Positions 51,012 to 60,030 of a stretch of DNA of 64,000 nucleotides are shown here, piece by piece. The stretch's first letter is position 1. Every line of letters begins with the position of its first letter. The stretch is from Streptomyces sp. ISL-1 (GTDB taxonomy: Bacteria > Actinomycetota > Actinomycetes > Streptomycetales > Streptomycetaceae), in the NCBI RefSeq assembly GCF_018614585.1, contig NZ_JAGGOI010000038.1, positions 112,024 to 176,023 on the forward strand. Reading direction: 5' to 3'. The position numbers were made by a program, and so were the translations under genes. Under the pieces are notes generated by a model that did not search any database, was not told the DNA's origin, and saw nothing but the letters and a program-made list of their open reading frames with translations.

Positions 51012-51377
51012 GAGGGGCTCCTGGGGGTGCTTTGGACGCTACTTCTCTTTCTCGCAGGCTAGGCGCGAGGGAGGGGGCCCGGCATGCGCCGTTCGGGAGT
51101 ACTGGGGGTGTGTCCTTGTCCGCGCCGGACATAGGCGGGCGGAGGGCGGGCGGGGCGGGCCGTGCCCGTCGCCGGACGGCGGGGCCCGGTCCGGCGCCGA
51201 CGGGGTCCGGTTCGGCGCCCGGACCGCCGGTGGAGAGCCCCCGCACCCCGACCGAGAACCAGGGCAGCAGGCACCGGCCGGACCACCGGGGCGAGGTGAA
51301 TCGGTGAACTACCCCGGCAGGGGCACTAGATTGACGGGTGCACAGAGCGGGCCTGGCTGGTCAGGGGGCAGCGGTTA
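51012..51377. other. Intergenic region between divergent gabT and the VirD4-like ATPase gene
   Basis: This 366-bp gap has no convincing small gene. Both flanking genes are transcribed away from it, so it should hold two promoters. I see only a weak promoter-like stretch (TAGATT about 51329-51334) near the plus-strand gene. The middle is a GC-rich, G-biased stretch without clear inverted repeats. Confidence 0.5.
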
Positions 51378-53483
51378 ATGGATTCCGAAGGCACATTCGA
51401 CGCACGCGGCACGCGGTCCGACCCGGTGCCACGGCCGGCGAGGCCACCAGTCGTCCCCGGGATCCCCGCAGTCCCCGGCCACGCGCCCACCACCCGCCCT
51501 GCCGTCGTGGACTGGCTGCGCACCCCGCGCCCCGCCGCCGACCCCGGCGTCTGGCGCCTCGGCCACCGCGCCCGTCCCGAGGAGGAGCCCGAGCTCGTCC
51601 CGGCCCGCCGCCTCTTCGCCGGCGCCGTCATCGCGCTGCTCAGCGGCTGGCTGCTGTGGTCCCTCCTGTGGAACGGCTATCTCGGCCGCTACTGGATCTG
51701 GCCGCTGCTGGTCCTGACCCCCGACTCCTGGCGTTCCGACCCGCCCACCTGGGCGACCGCCAGCTACATCTACTACGCGATCGTCGGCGGCGCCTTGCTG
51801 GTGTTCTTCGCCCGCATCGGCCACGTACCGGAGATCTGGCACCGCTATGTGCGCCGCGCCGACAAGCCGGTCACGGCCCCCCCGCCGCCGCCGGGGGCGG
51901 ACCCCGCCGACTGGCCCGAGCTGCGCGCGGCCGGCCTGGCCGACGCGGCGCGGAGCCTCGCCCAGGCCACTCGCTCCGGCGCGCTCGGCGATGTCGACTA
52001 CGCACGGATCCGGCGTGCCTGGCAGGGCGTCCACGCCCGGCCCGAACGGCTCGCCGCCTTCACCGACACAGTGCGCGAACACGGCCCGGCCGCCTGCGCC
52101 CACCCGTCCGGCGTACGCGACGTGCCCGTCCGCACCGCCACCCACGACCTGGCCACCGCCCAGGTCAAGATCGGCACCGCCGTCGACGACCCCCGCAACC
52201 CCTACGCCCGCCGTACCACCGGCGTCGCCCTCGAACCCGCCCTCCTCGGCACCTCGCTGCTCGCCGTCGGCCCCTCCGGCTCCGGCAAGAGCGTGCGTCT
52301 CGTGCGGCCCGTCGTCGAGTCGATGTGCCTGCTCGCCCTCGCCAACCGCGCCGCCGTCGTCGCCGTGACGGCGTACGGCACCGGCCTCGCCCCCGACGAC
52401 GCCTTCGACCTCGTCATCGGCGTCGGCCGCCCCGACTCCACCCATGACCTGGACCTCTACGGCGGCGCCGACGACCCCGACGAGGCCGCCCGGATGCTCG
52501 CCGAGGCCCTCGTCGGCGATCTCGCCGCCACCCTCCCCGGCGGTGACAGCAGGCGCGCCGCCACCGCGCTGGCCCAGCTGATCGGGCCGTACCAGTGCGT
52601 CCACGGCCACTTCCCCGCCGTACCTGAGCTGCGCGAGCTGCTCAGCGCCGCGCCCGCCGCGGTCGGCGCGCTGCGCACCGCCCTGGAGAGTGCTGCCGAC
52701 CCCGGCGCCGCCGCCCAGTTGCGTGAACTGGACGCCAGGGAGCGGCAGTCGGCCCGCGCCGACGACATCGGCGTACTGCTCGCCGAGCGGATCGCCTTCC
52801 TGGACCGGCCCGCGTTCGCGCACTTCTTCCGTACCGAAGGCGACGGCCGGCAGTTCTCCCTGCGCGCCATCGAGCACCCGCTGCGGGTCCGCATCGACCT
52901 GCCCGAGCGCGGCCACGCCGAGGCCTCGCGGATCATCGCGCGCCTGGTCCTCGCCCAGTTCACCGAGGCCACGCTGACCCGCTCCGACCGGTCGCTGTTC
53001 GCCTGTCTCGTCCTGGACGACGCGACGTACACCGTGACCGCCGACTCGGTGCGTGCGGTGCAGCGGCTGCGCTCCGCCAACGCCGGCGTGGTCTTCGCGC
53101 TGCGCACCCTGGAGGACGTGCCGGAGCCGCTGCGCGGCCCGCTGCTCGGCGCGGTCGGCTGCCGGATGGCGTTCGCCGGGCTCGCGCCCTGGGACGGCGG
53201 CCGGTTCGCCGAGACCTGGGGCACCGAATGGGTGCAGACCCGGGACGTCACCAACCGGCAGATCATCTCCGACGAGCCCCTCACCAAGGCGCTGCACATG
53301 ATGCGCCGGCTGGTCACCGGTAAGGCGGCCACCGCCGAGGCGATCACCGTGCGGGAGGTCGAGCGGGCCCGCTGGTCGGCGTCCGACCTCGCGCACGCCG
53401 TGCCCGCCGGGCACGCGGTGCTCTCGCTGACGACCGTACGGGGCGAGCACGCGCCGCCCCTTCTGGTGGATCTGCGTACCTGA
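51378..53483 (+). CDS. Membrane-anchored VirD4/FtsK-like ATPase of unknown function
   Basis: A 701-aa protein. After a Pro-rich N-terminus there are two membrane helices (about residues 80-97, ALLSGWLLWSLLWNGYLG, and about 131-147, YIYYAIVGGALLVFFAR). A large cytoplasmic P-loop domain follows, with Walker A AVGPSGSGKSVRLVRP (about 294-309) and Walker B LFACLVLDDATY (about 536-547). This layout is that of type IV coupling proteins (VirD4/TraG) and related FtsK-like pumps, but no relaxase, VirB4 or ESX gene is nearby. The frame is in the chromosomal core between gabT and its probable regulator. The role is not known to me. Confidence 0.82.
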   Translation: MDSEGTFDARGTRSDPVPRPARPPVVPGIPAVPGHAPTTRPAVVDWLRTPRPAADPGVWRLGHRARPEEEPELVPARRLFAGAVIALLSGWLLWSLLWNGYLGRYWIWPLLVLTPDSWRSDPPTWATASYIYYAIVGGALLVFFARIGHVPEIWHRYVRRADKPVTAPPPPPGADPADWPELRAAGLADAARSLAQATRSGALGDVDYARIRRAWQGVHARPERLAAFTDTVREHGPAACAHPSGVRDVPVRTATHDLATAQVKIGTAVDDPRNPYARRTTGVALEPALLGTSLLAVGPSGSGKSVRLVRPVVESMCLLALANRAAVVAVTAYGTGLAPDDAFDLVIGVGRPDSTHDLDLYGGADDPDEAARMLAEALVGDLAATLPGGDSRRAATALAQLIGPYQCVHGHFPAVPELRELLSAAPAAVGALRTALESAADPGAAAQLRELDARERQSARADDIGVLLAERIAFLDRPAFAHFFRTEGDGRQFSLRAIEHPLRVRIDLPERGHAEASRIIARLVLAQFTEATLTRSDRSLFACLVLDDATYTVTADSVRAVQRLRSANAGVVFALRTLEDVPEPLRGPLLGAVGCRMAFAGLAPWDGGRFAETWGTEWVQTRDVTNRQIISDEPLTKALHMMRRLVTGKAATAEAITVREVERARWSASDLAHAVPAGHAVLSLTTVRGEHAPPLLVDLRT

Positions 53484-53591
53484 GCCGAGCCGCGGACTAC
53501 TACGCCCTGGCAGAATCGATGTACGCCGTTCATACGGGACGGCGAAATCGTCCGCACCTGTGCGCGTCCGTTTTGAAGGGCTCAAGGTCCC

Positions 53592-55160
53592 ATGCCGCCC
53601 ACGCTCGCCTCGCTCGTCCAGCACTCGGCGCTCAAACTCACCGTGCGCGCCGGGGAGGACAGGCTTGAGACGCCCGTGCGCTGGGCGCATGTCAGCGAAC
53701 TCGCCGACCCCGTGCCGTACATGGAGGGCGGTGAGCTGCTGCTCGTCACGGCGATGACCCTGGACGCCCAGGATCGCGAGGCGATGCGCCGCTACGTGCG
53801 CAGGCTTCTGGGCGCGGGCGTCGTCGGGCTCGGTTTCGCGGTCGGCGTGTACTACGACGACATCCCGGACGCGCTCGTCGAGGCCGCGAAGGAGGAGGAC
53901 CTGCCGCTCCTCGCCGTACCCCGCAAGACTCCCTTCCTCGCCATCAGCAAGGCGGTCTCCGCCGCGAACGCCGCCGACCAGTACCGCGCGGTGACGGCGG
54001 GTTTCGAGGCGCAGCGGGAGCTGACGCGGGCCGCGCTCGCCGAGGGCCCCGGCGGCGTCGTCGCCCGCCTCGCAGCGCATGTCGACGGCTGGGCCGCGCT
54101 GTACGACGCGTCCGGCGCCGTCGTCGAGGCAGCGCCGGAGTGGGCCGCGCGCCGGGCCGCCCGGCTCACCGCCGACGTGGAGCGGCTGCGTGAGCGGTCA
54201 GCGCCCGCGAGCGCGGTGGTCGGCGACAGAGGCGACGACCGGGTCGAACTGCAGTCGCTGGGCAGCGGACGGCGGGTGCGTGGCGCGCTGGCCGTCGGCA
54301 CCGGAGCGCCGCTGGGCACCGCCGAGCGGTACGCCGTGCATTCCGCGGTCGCTCTGCTGACCCTCGCCACGGAGCGCTCCCGCTCGCTCCAGGAGGCGGA
54401 GCAGCGGCTCGGCGCCGCGGTGCTGCGCATGCTGCTCTCCGGCCAGCAGGACCATGCGCGCGCGGTCGCCGGAGACCTCTACGGCGGGCTGCTCGACGCT
54501 CCCTTCCGGCTGCTGATCGCCGAGCCCGCGGGGGACCCGGACCCGTCCGCCGAGCACCCGCTGAAGGCCTTCGCCGAATCGATGGAGTCGGCGGCGGCCA
54601 GGGCGGGGGAGCCGCTGTTGGATGTGCCGGACATGGAGAACCGGCTGGTGGTGCTGGCCGCGGACGGCGGGGCGGTCGTCGCGGCCTGCACCTCGGCGTA
54701 CGCGGAGAAGGAGGCCGAGGACGCCGAGGTGGTCGTCGGGCTCTCCGCGCCGACCGGGCCGATAGCCGCCGCAGGCGCGTACAAACAGGCCGAACAGGCG
54801 CTTTCGGTCGCCCGGCGACGCGGCCGCGCCCTCGTCGAGCACGAGGAACTCGCCGCCGGATCGGTCCTCCCGCTGCTCGCCGACGACGCGGTGCGTGCCT
54901 TCGCCGACGGGATGCTGCGCGCGCTGTACGAACACGACGCGACCGGCCGCGGCGACCTGGTCGCCTCCCTGCGCGCCTGGCTCTCGCGCCACGGCCAGTG
55001 GGACGCGGCAGCCGCGGACCTGGGCGTGCACCGCCATACGCTGCGCTACCGGATGCGCCGGGTCGAGGAGATCCTGGGGCGCTCGCTGGACGACCCGGAC
55101 GTCCGGATGGAGCTCTGGCTCGCGCTGAAGACGACGGCGGGCGGCCCGGCGACGCAGTGA
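53592..55160 (+). CDS. PucR family transcriptional regulator
   Basis: A 522-aa regulator with an N-terminal PucR domain (LASLVQHSALKLTVRAGEDRLETPVRWAHVSELADPVPYMEGGELLLVTAMTL), a middle GGDEF-like sensory segment and a C-terminal helix-turn-helix (LRAWLSRHGQWDAAAADLGVHRHTLRYRMRRVEEILGRSLDD). Such proteins often control purine or GABA utilisation. Its place between gabT and a third aldehyde dehydrogenase gene suggests control of GABA catabolism, by inference. ATG 53592 matches the family N-terminus. Confidence 0.9.
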   Translation: MPPTLASLVQHSALKLTVRAGEDRLETPVRWAHVSELADPVPYMEGGELLLVTAMTLDAQDREAMRRYVRRLLGAGVVGLGFAVGVYYDDIPDALVEAAKEEDLPLLAVPRKTPFLAISKAVSAANAADQYRAVTAGFEAQRELTRAALAEGPGGVVARLAAHVDGWAALYDASGAVVEAAPEWAARRAARLTADVERLRERSAPASAVVGDRGDDRVELQSLGSGRRVRGALAVGTGAPLGTAERYAVHSAVALLTLATERSRSLQEAEQRLGAAVLRMLLSGQQDHARAVAGDLYGGLLDAPFRLLIAEPAGDPDPSAEHPLKAFAESMESAAARAGEPLLDVPDMENRLVVLAADGGAVVAACTSAYAEKEAEDAEVVVGLSAPTGPIAAAGAYKQAEQALSVARRRGRALVEHEELAAGSVLPLLADDAVRAFADGMLRALYEHDATGRGDLVASLRAWLSRHGQWDAAAADLGVHRHTLRYRMRRVEEILGRSLDDPDVRMELWLALKTTAGGPATQ

Positions 55161-55200
55161 CCGGCGACGGAGTGACAAGCGGGCGCGAGGTTTTTCCGCT

Positions 55201-55224
55201 TTTCTGCCCGAAGTCGGGCAGAAA
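55201..55224. promoter_or_regulatory. Near-perfect 24-bp palindrome between pucR-like and eamA-like genes
   Basis: TTTCTGCCCGA (55201-55211) and TCGGGCAGAAA (55214-55224) are exact complements around a central AG. The element is locally AT-rich and lies 41 bp upstream of the EamA transporter GTG. It is most likely an operator of that gene, and could also act as a stem after the PucR gene. Confidence 0.6.
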
Positions 55225-55264
55225 TATTGGTGGTTGATCGCCGAAGTGCCTAAGGTCCTGCCTC

Positions 55265-56224
55265 GTGGCCACCAACTCAAGCACTCCTGAGGCCGGCACC
55301 CCCGTCGTCGCTACCGTCGAAGCACCCCCGCCCGGCCGCCGGATATCCGGAGCCGTCTGGCTGGCGCTCGCCATCGTGTACGTCGTCTGGGGCTCCACCT
55401 ACCTCGGCATCCGCATCGTCGTCGAGACCATGCCCCCCTTCCTCTCCGCGGGCGCCCGCTTCATCGTGGCGGGCCTGATTCTCACCGGGCTCGTGGCCTG
55501 GCGCCAGGGGACTTCGGCGCTCAAGGTCACCCCCGCCCAGCTCGCCTCGGCAGCCCTGGTCGGCCTGCTGCTCCTGCTCGGCGGCAACGGCCTCGTGGTG
55601 CTCGCCGAGACCTCAGTGCCCTCCGGGCTCGCCGCCCTGCTGATCGCCGTCGTGCCCGCCTGGGTGGTCGTGCTGCGCCGGGCCTTCGGCGAGCGGCCCG
55701 GCCTCGGCGCGTATCTCGGCGTCCTGCTCGGTCTGGCGGGCCTCGCCGTGCTGACCCTCCCGGGCCTCAGCGGCGACGTTCGCCTGTGGGGCGTCCTCAC
55801 CGTGATCGTGGCGACCGTCATGTGGTCGGTGGGCTCCTTCTCCTCCTCGAAGATCCCGATGCCGAAGAACCCCTTCGCGGCCAGCGCGTACGAGATGGTC
55901 GCGGGCGGCATCGGCTGTCTGCTGGTGGGCCTCGGGCGGGGCGAGCAGTACGGCTTCGTGCTCGGAGAGGTCTCCGGCCGCTCCTGGACGGCACTCGGCT
56001 ATCTCGTCGTCTTCGGCTCGCTCGTCGCGTTCACGGCGTACGCCTGGCTGCTGCACTCCGCGCCGCTGTCGCTGGTCGCGACGTACGCGTACGTCAACCC
56101 GGTCGTCGCCGTACTCCTCGGCGCGCTGGTCCTGAACGAGCAGCTGAGCTGGCCGATCGCGGTCGGTGGCGCGGTGGTGGTGGCGGGGGTCTTCCTGATC
56201 GTGTCGACGGAACGTCGACGCTGA
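55265..56224 (+). CDS. EamA/DMT family transporter
   Basis: A 319-aa exporter-type membrane protein with ten helices in two EamA repeats. The first helix region is SGAVWLALAIVYVVWGSTYLGIRIVVETMPPFLSAGARF, and the second repeat ends SLVATYAYVNPVVAVLLGALVLNEQLSWPIAVGGAVVVAGVFLI. The substrate is unknown; an amine or amino acid is possible given the neighbours. GTG 55265 follows a weak RBS. A GC hairpin and a Streptomyces-type intergenic repeat follow it. Confidence 0.9.
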   Translation: MATNSSTPEAGTPVVATVEAPPPGRRISGAVWLALAIVYVVWGSTYLGIRIVVETMPPFLSAGARFIVAGLILTGLVAWRQGTSALKVTPAQLASAALVGLLLLLGGNGLVVLAETSVPSGLAALLIAVVPAWVVVLRRAFGERPGLGAYLGVLLGLAGLAVLTLPGLSGDVRLWGVLTVIVATVMWSVGSFSSSKIPMPKNPFAASAYEMVAGGIGCLLVGLGRGEQYGFVLGEVSGRSWTALGYLVVFGSLVAFTAYAWLLHSAPLSLVATYAYVNPVVAVLLGALVLNEQLSWPIAVGGAVVVAGVFLIVSTERRR

Positions 56225-56225
56225 C

Positions 56226-56245
56226 CCTGGGGGCAAGCCCCCAGG
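56226..56245 (+). terminator. Terminator after the EamA gene
   Basis: CCTGGGGGC (56226-56234) and GCCCCCAGG (56237-56245) form a perfect 9-bp stem with a 2-nt loop, directly after the stop codon. Confidence 0.7.
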
Positions 56246-56290
56246 CCCGTACGGCCTTCGGCCGTGTCCTCAATCGCCGGACGGGCTGAA
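56246..56290. repeat. Dispersed Streptomyces-type intergenic repeat
   Basis: This stretch has a small hairpin, ACGGCC-TTC-GGCCGT (56251-56265), and then TCCTCAATCGCCGGACGGGCT (56268-56288). I recognise the latter as the widespread intergenic sequence AGCCCGTCCGGCGATTGAGGA on the other strand. Copies occur in large numbers in streptomycete genomes near gene ends; the role is unsettled. Confidence 0.6.
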
Positions 56291-56410
56291 TCGGCACGCC
56301 AAAGCGGCGGATCCGGCCGGTCCATCACTCCACCCCGGACAAACGCCAGACCGGCCTCCCACCCCTACCGTGGGGCACAGACAACCCCACTACCTCGGAA
56401 GGGCCGGGAC

Positions 56411-57856
56411 ATGACCTCCACCCACGCCTTCTGGCTCGCCGGCCGTCAGGCCACCGGCGAGGCCACCTTCGACGTCACTTCCCCCTGGGACGGACGTCTC
56501 GTCGGTCAGGTCTCCGTCCCCACCGAGGCTCAGGTGGAGGAGGCCGTCGCCGCCGCGCAGGCCGTCGTGGACGAGTTCGCGGCGACCCCGGCGCACGTAC
56601 GCGCCGCCGCCCTCGACCACGTGTCGAAGCGCCTCGTCGAGCGCACCGAGGAGATCGCCCAGCTGATCTCCGCCGAGAACGGCAAGCCGGTCAAGTGGGC
56701 CCGTGGCGAGGTCGGCCGGGCTGTCTCAGTCTTCCGGTTCGCGGCCGAGGAGGCCCGGCGCTTCAACGGCGGCGAGGCCCAGCGCCTCGACACCGACGCC
56801 GGCGGCCAGGGCCGCCTCGCGCTCACCCGCCGCTTCCCCAAGGGTGTCGTTCTCGGCATCGCGCCGTTCAATTTCCCGCTGAACCTCTGTGCCCACAAGA
56901 TCGCCCCGGCCATCGCCGTCGGCGCGCCGATCATCCTCAAGCCGGCCCCGGCGACCCCGCTGTCCGGCCTGATCCTCGGTGAGCTGCTCGCCGAGACCGA
57001 CCTGCCCGAGGGTTCCTGGTCCGTCCTCCCGGTCCCGAACGACAAGATGCCCGCCCTCGTCCAGGACGAGCGTCTCCCGGTCATCTCTTTCACGGGCTCC
57101 GACAAGGTCGGCTACGCGATCATGGACTCGGTGCCGCGCAAGCACTGCACCCTGGAGCTGGGTGGCAACGGCGCGGCCGTCGTCCTCGGCGACTTCGGAT
57201 CCGAGCAGGACCTTCACTGGGCGGCGACGCGTATCGCCACCTTCTCCAACTACCAGGGCGGCCAGTCCTGCATCTCCGTGCAGCGTGTGATCGCCGACGC
57301 CGCGGTCTACGACCGTCTGCTGCCGAAGATCGTCGCGGCTGTCGAGGCCCAGGTCACCGGCGACCCGTCCGACTCCGCCACTGACGTCGGCCCGCTGGTC
57401 AGCGAGGACGCCGCCAAGCGTGTCGAGTCCTGGGTCGACGAGGCGGTCCAGGCGGGCGCGAAGCTGCTGGCCGGCGGCAAGCGCGACGGCGCGTCCTACG
57501 CGCCCACCGTTCTCGCCGACGTCCCCGCGGACACCACCATCGCCTGTGAGGAGGTCTTCGGACCCGTCCTCACGCTCAGGAAGGTCGACGGCGAGGCCGA
57601 GGCCTTCGCCGCCGTGAACGACTCCAAGTACGGCCTGCAGGCAGGCGTGTTCACGCATGACCTGCAGACTGCCTTCCGCGCCCACCGAGCACTCGAGGTC
57701 GGCGGCGTGATCATCGGCGATGTGCCGTCGTACCGCGCGGACCAGATGCCCTACGGCGGCGCCAAGCAGTCCGGCGTGGGCCGCGAGGGCGTGCGCTACG
57801 CGATGGACGACTACACGTACGAGCGGGTGCTGGTCTTCACCGGTCTGGCGCTGTAG
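56411..57856 (+). CDS. Aldehyde dehydrogenase, third paralogue (semialdehyde type)
   Basis: A 481-aa aldehyde dehydrogenase with catalytic Cys in NYQGGQSCISVQRV, Glu in LELGGNGAAVVL and cofactor segment GIAPFNFPLNLCAHKIAPAIAVGAPIILKPAP. The APFNFPLN and GGQSC variants set it apart from the two betaine-type paralogues and resemble lactaldehyde/succinate-semialdehyde-like groups. A role after GabT (succinate semialdehyde to succinate) is plausible but inferred from position. ATG 56411 follows GGAAGGG. A strong hairpin follows. Confidence 0.86.
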   Translation: MTSTHAFWLAGRQATGEATFDVTSPWDGRLVGQVSVPTEAQVEEAVAAAQAVVDEFAATPAHVRAAALDHVSKRLVERTEEIAQLISAENGKPVKWARGEVGRAVSVFRFAAEEARRFNGGEAQRLDTDAGGQGRLALTRRFPKGVVLGIAPFNFPLNLCAHKIAPAIAVGAPIILKPAPATPLSGLILGELLAETDLPEGSWSVLPVPNDKMPALVQDERLPVISFTGSDKVGYAIMDSVPRKHCTLELGGNGAAVVLGDFGSEQDLHWAATRIATFSNYQGGQSCISVQRVIADAAVYDRLLPKIVAAVEAQVTGDPSDSATDVGPLVSEDAAKRVESWVDEAVQAGAKLLAGGKRDGASYAPTVLADVPADTTIACEEVFGPVLTLRKVDGEAEAFAAVNDSKYGLQAGVFTHDLQTAFRAHRALEVGGVIIGDVPSYRADQMPYGGAKQSGVGREGVRYAMDDYTYERVLVFTGLAL

Positions 57857-57875
57857 CGCCCGTACGCAACGGATG

Positions 57876-57910
57876 ACGGCCGGAGCCCACTGTGCGGGGG
57901 CTCCGGCCGT
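57876..57910 (+). terminator. Terminator after the third aldehyde dehydrogenase gene
   Basis: ACGGCCGGAGCCC (57876-57888) and GGGCTCCGGCCGT (57898-57910) form a perfect 13-bp stem with a 9-nt loop, followed by TTCCGT. It lies 19 bp after the stop codon. Confidence 0.85.
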
Positions 57911-58067
57911 TTCCGTCCCCCCGTCGCCGTAGCTCCAGTGTCGTACGGAGACTGGTGGAGAGGGCAGGAATCGGGTACTACGGACGAGTAGCACCGGTCG
58001 GTACGGCGCGCCCGCGCGCCCCGGCCCAAGCCCCCGGAAGATCCCGACTCGCGGCGAGGTGAGCCTC

Positions 58068-60014
58068 ATGTCCGCTCCACTCCAGAAGACCCAGCCACCG
58101 AAGGTCAGTGAGCGCGAAGCACGGCAGGTCGCCGAGGCCGCACGCGAACAGGACTGGCGCAAGCCAAGCTTCGCCAAGGAGCTGTTCCTGGGCCGCTTCC
58201 GCCTCGACCTGATCCATCCGCATCCCATGCCGGCCGGTGAGGACACCCGGCGGGGCGAGGAATTCCTCTCGAAACTCCGCCACTTCTGCGAGACGAAAAT
58301 CGACGGCGCGCTCATCGAGCGCGAGGCGCGGATTCCCGACGAGGTGATCAACGGGCTCAGGGAGCTCGGCGCGCTCGGCATGAAGATCGACATCAAGTAC
58401 GGCGGCCTCGGCCTCACCCAGGTGTACTACAACAAGGCGCTGGCCCTGGTCGGCTCGGCGAACCCGGCGCTGGGCGCCCTGCTCTCCGCCCATCAGTCGA
58501 TCGGCGTACCGCAGCCGCTGAAGATCTTCGGCACGCAGGAGCAGAAGGATGCGTTCCTGCCGCGCCTCGCCCGTACCGACATCTCCGCCTTCCTGCTCAC
58601 CGAGCCGGACGTCGGCTCCGACCCCGCCCGCCTCGCCACCACAGCCGTCCCGGACGGCGATTCGTACATCCTCGACGGCGTCAAGCTGTGGACGACCAAC
58701 GGCGTCGTCGCCGACCTGCTCGTGGTCATGGCCCGCGTCCCCAAGTCGGAGGGTCACAAGGGAGGCATCACCGCCTTCGTCGTCGAAGCGGCGAGCGAGG
58801 GCGTCACTGTCGAGAACCGCAACGCCTTCATGGGCCTGCGCGGGCTCGAGAACGGCGTCACCCGCTTCCACCAGGTGCGTGTCCCCGCCGCGAACCGCAT
58901 CGGCCCCGAGGGCGCCGGCCTCAAGATCGCCCTCACCACCCTCAACACCGGCCGCCTCTCGCTGCCCGCGATGTGCGTCGGCTCCGGCAAGTGGTGCCTG
59001 AAGATCGCCCGGGAGTGGTCGGCCACCCGGGAGCAATGGGGCAAGCCGGTCGCGAAGCACGAGGCCGTCGGCGCCAAGATCTCCTTCATCGCCGCGACCA
59101 CCTTCGCCCTCGAAGCGGTCGTCGACCTCTCCTCGCAGATGGCCGACGAGGACCGCAACGACATCCGCATCGAAGCGGCGCTCGCCAAGCTCTACGGCTC
59201 CGAAATGGGCTGGCTGATGGCCGACGAGCTGGTCCAGATCCGCGGCGGCCGCGGCTTCGAGACGGCGGACTCCCTGGCGGCCCGCGGTGAACGGGCCGTT
59301 CCCGCCGAGCAGATGCTGCGCGACATGCGCATCAACCGCATCTTCGAGGGCTCGACCGAGATCATGCATCTGCTGATCGCCCGCGAGGCGGTCGACGCCC
59401 ACCTTGCCGTGGCCGGCGACATCATCGACCCCGACAAGCCCCTGTCCGCCAAGGCGAAGGCGGGTGCGAACGCCGCCGCCTTCTACGCCCGCTGGCTCCC
59501 CAAGCTGGTCACGGGACCGGGGCAACTCCCGGGTACATACAGCGAGTTCCACCCCGACGGGCTTCCGGATCTCGCCGGGCATCTGCGCTACGTCGAACGC
59601 TCCGCCCGCAAGCTCGCGCGCTCCACGTTCTACGCGATGTCCCGCTGGCAGGGCCGGATGGAGACCAAACAGGGCTTCCTCGGCCGGATCGTCGACATCG
59701 GCGCGGAGCTGTTCGCGATGAGCGCGGCCTGCGTACGCGCGGAACTGCTGCGCACCACCGGGGAGCACGGCCAGGAGGCGTACCAACTGGCCGACGTCTT
59801 CTGCCGTCAGTCCCGCATCCGCGTCGAAGAGCTCTTCACCCGCCTGTGGTCCAACACCGACGACCTCGACCGCAAGGTCGTGGACGGCGTCCTGTCCGGT
59901 ACGTACACCTGGCTGGAGCAGGGCATCGTCGACCCGAGCGGCGAAGGTCCCTGGATCGCGGACGCGACCCCGGGCCCGGCCGAACGGGAAAACGTGCACC
60001 GCCCGATCCCCTGA
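58068..60014 (+). CDS. Acyl-CoA dehydrogenase (long, ACAD9/VLCAD-like)
   Basis: A 648-aa FAD-dependent acyl-CoA dehydrogenase. The core includes FLLTEPDVGSDPARLATTAVPDG, YILDGVKLWTTNGVVADLLVVMAR and RIFEGSTEIMHLLIAREAV, where the FEGSTEI Glu region is near the flavin. About 190 extra C-terminal residues place it with long-chain or membrane-associated types rather than the short 380-aa enzymes. It probably acts in beta-oxidation of fatty acids. ATG 58068 is 5 nt after GAGGTGA; GTG 58059 overlaps that RBS. Confidence 0.9.
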   Translation: MSAPLQKTQPPKVSEREARQVAEAAREQDWRKPSFAKELFLGRFRLDLIHPHPMPAGEDTRRGEEFLSKLRHFCETKIDGALIEREARIPDEVINGLRELGALGMKIDIKYGGLGLTQVYYNKALALVGSANPALGALLSAHQSIGVPQPLKIFGTQEQKDAFLPRLARTDISAFLLTEPDVGSDPARLATTAVPDGDSYILDGVKLWTTNGVVADLLVVMARVPKSEGHKGGITAFVVEAASEGVTVENRNAFMGLRGLENGVTRFHQVRVPAANRIGPEGAGLKIALTTLNTGRLSLPAMCVGSGKWCLKIAREWSATREQWGKPVAKHEAVGAKISFIAATTFALEAVVDLSSQMADEDRNDIRIEAALAKLYGSEMGWLMADELVQIRGGRGFETADSLAARGERAVPAEQMLRDMRINRIFEGSTEIMHLLIAREAVDAHLAVAGDIIDPDKPLSAKAKAGANAAAFYARWLPKLVTGPGQLPGTYSEFHPDGLPDLAGHLRYVERSARKLARSTFYAMSRWQGRMETKQGFLGRIVDIGAELFAMSAACVRAELLRTTGEHGQEAYQLADVFCRQSRIRVEELFTRLWSNTDDLDRKVVDGVLSGTYTWLEQGIVDPSGEGPWIADATPGPAERENVHRPIP

Positions 60015-60030
60015 GGCGATACCGGCAGTC

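Noticed and set aside
51375..54080. A 901-codon open frame on the minus strand opposite the VirD4-like and PucR genes
   Set aside because: It is a GC-driven shadow frame: its composition is Arg/Gly/Val-rich, it has no recognisable domain, and both plus-strand genes are convincing.
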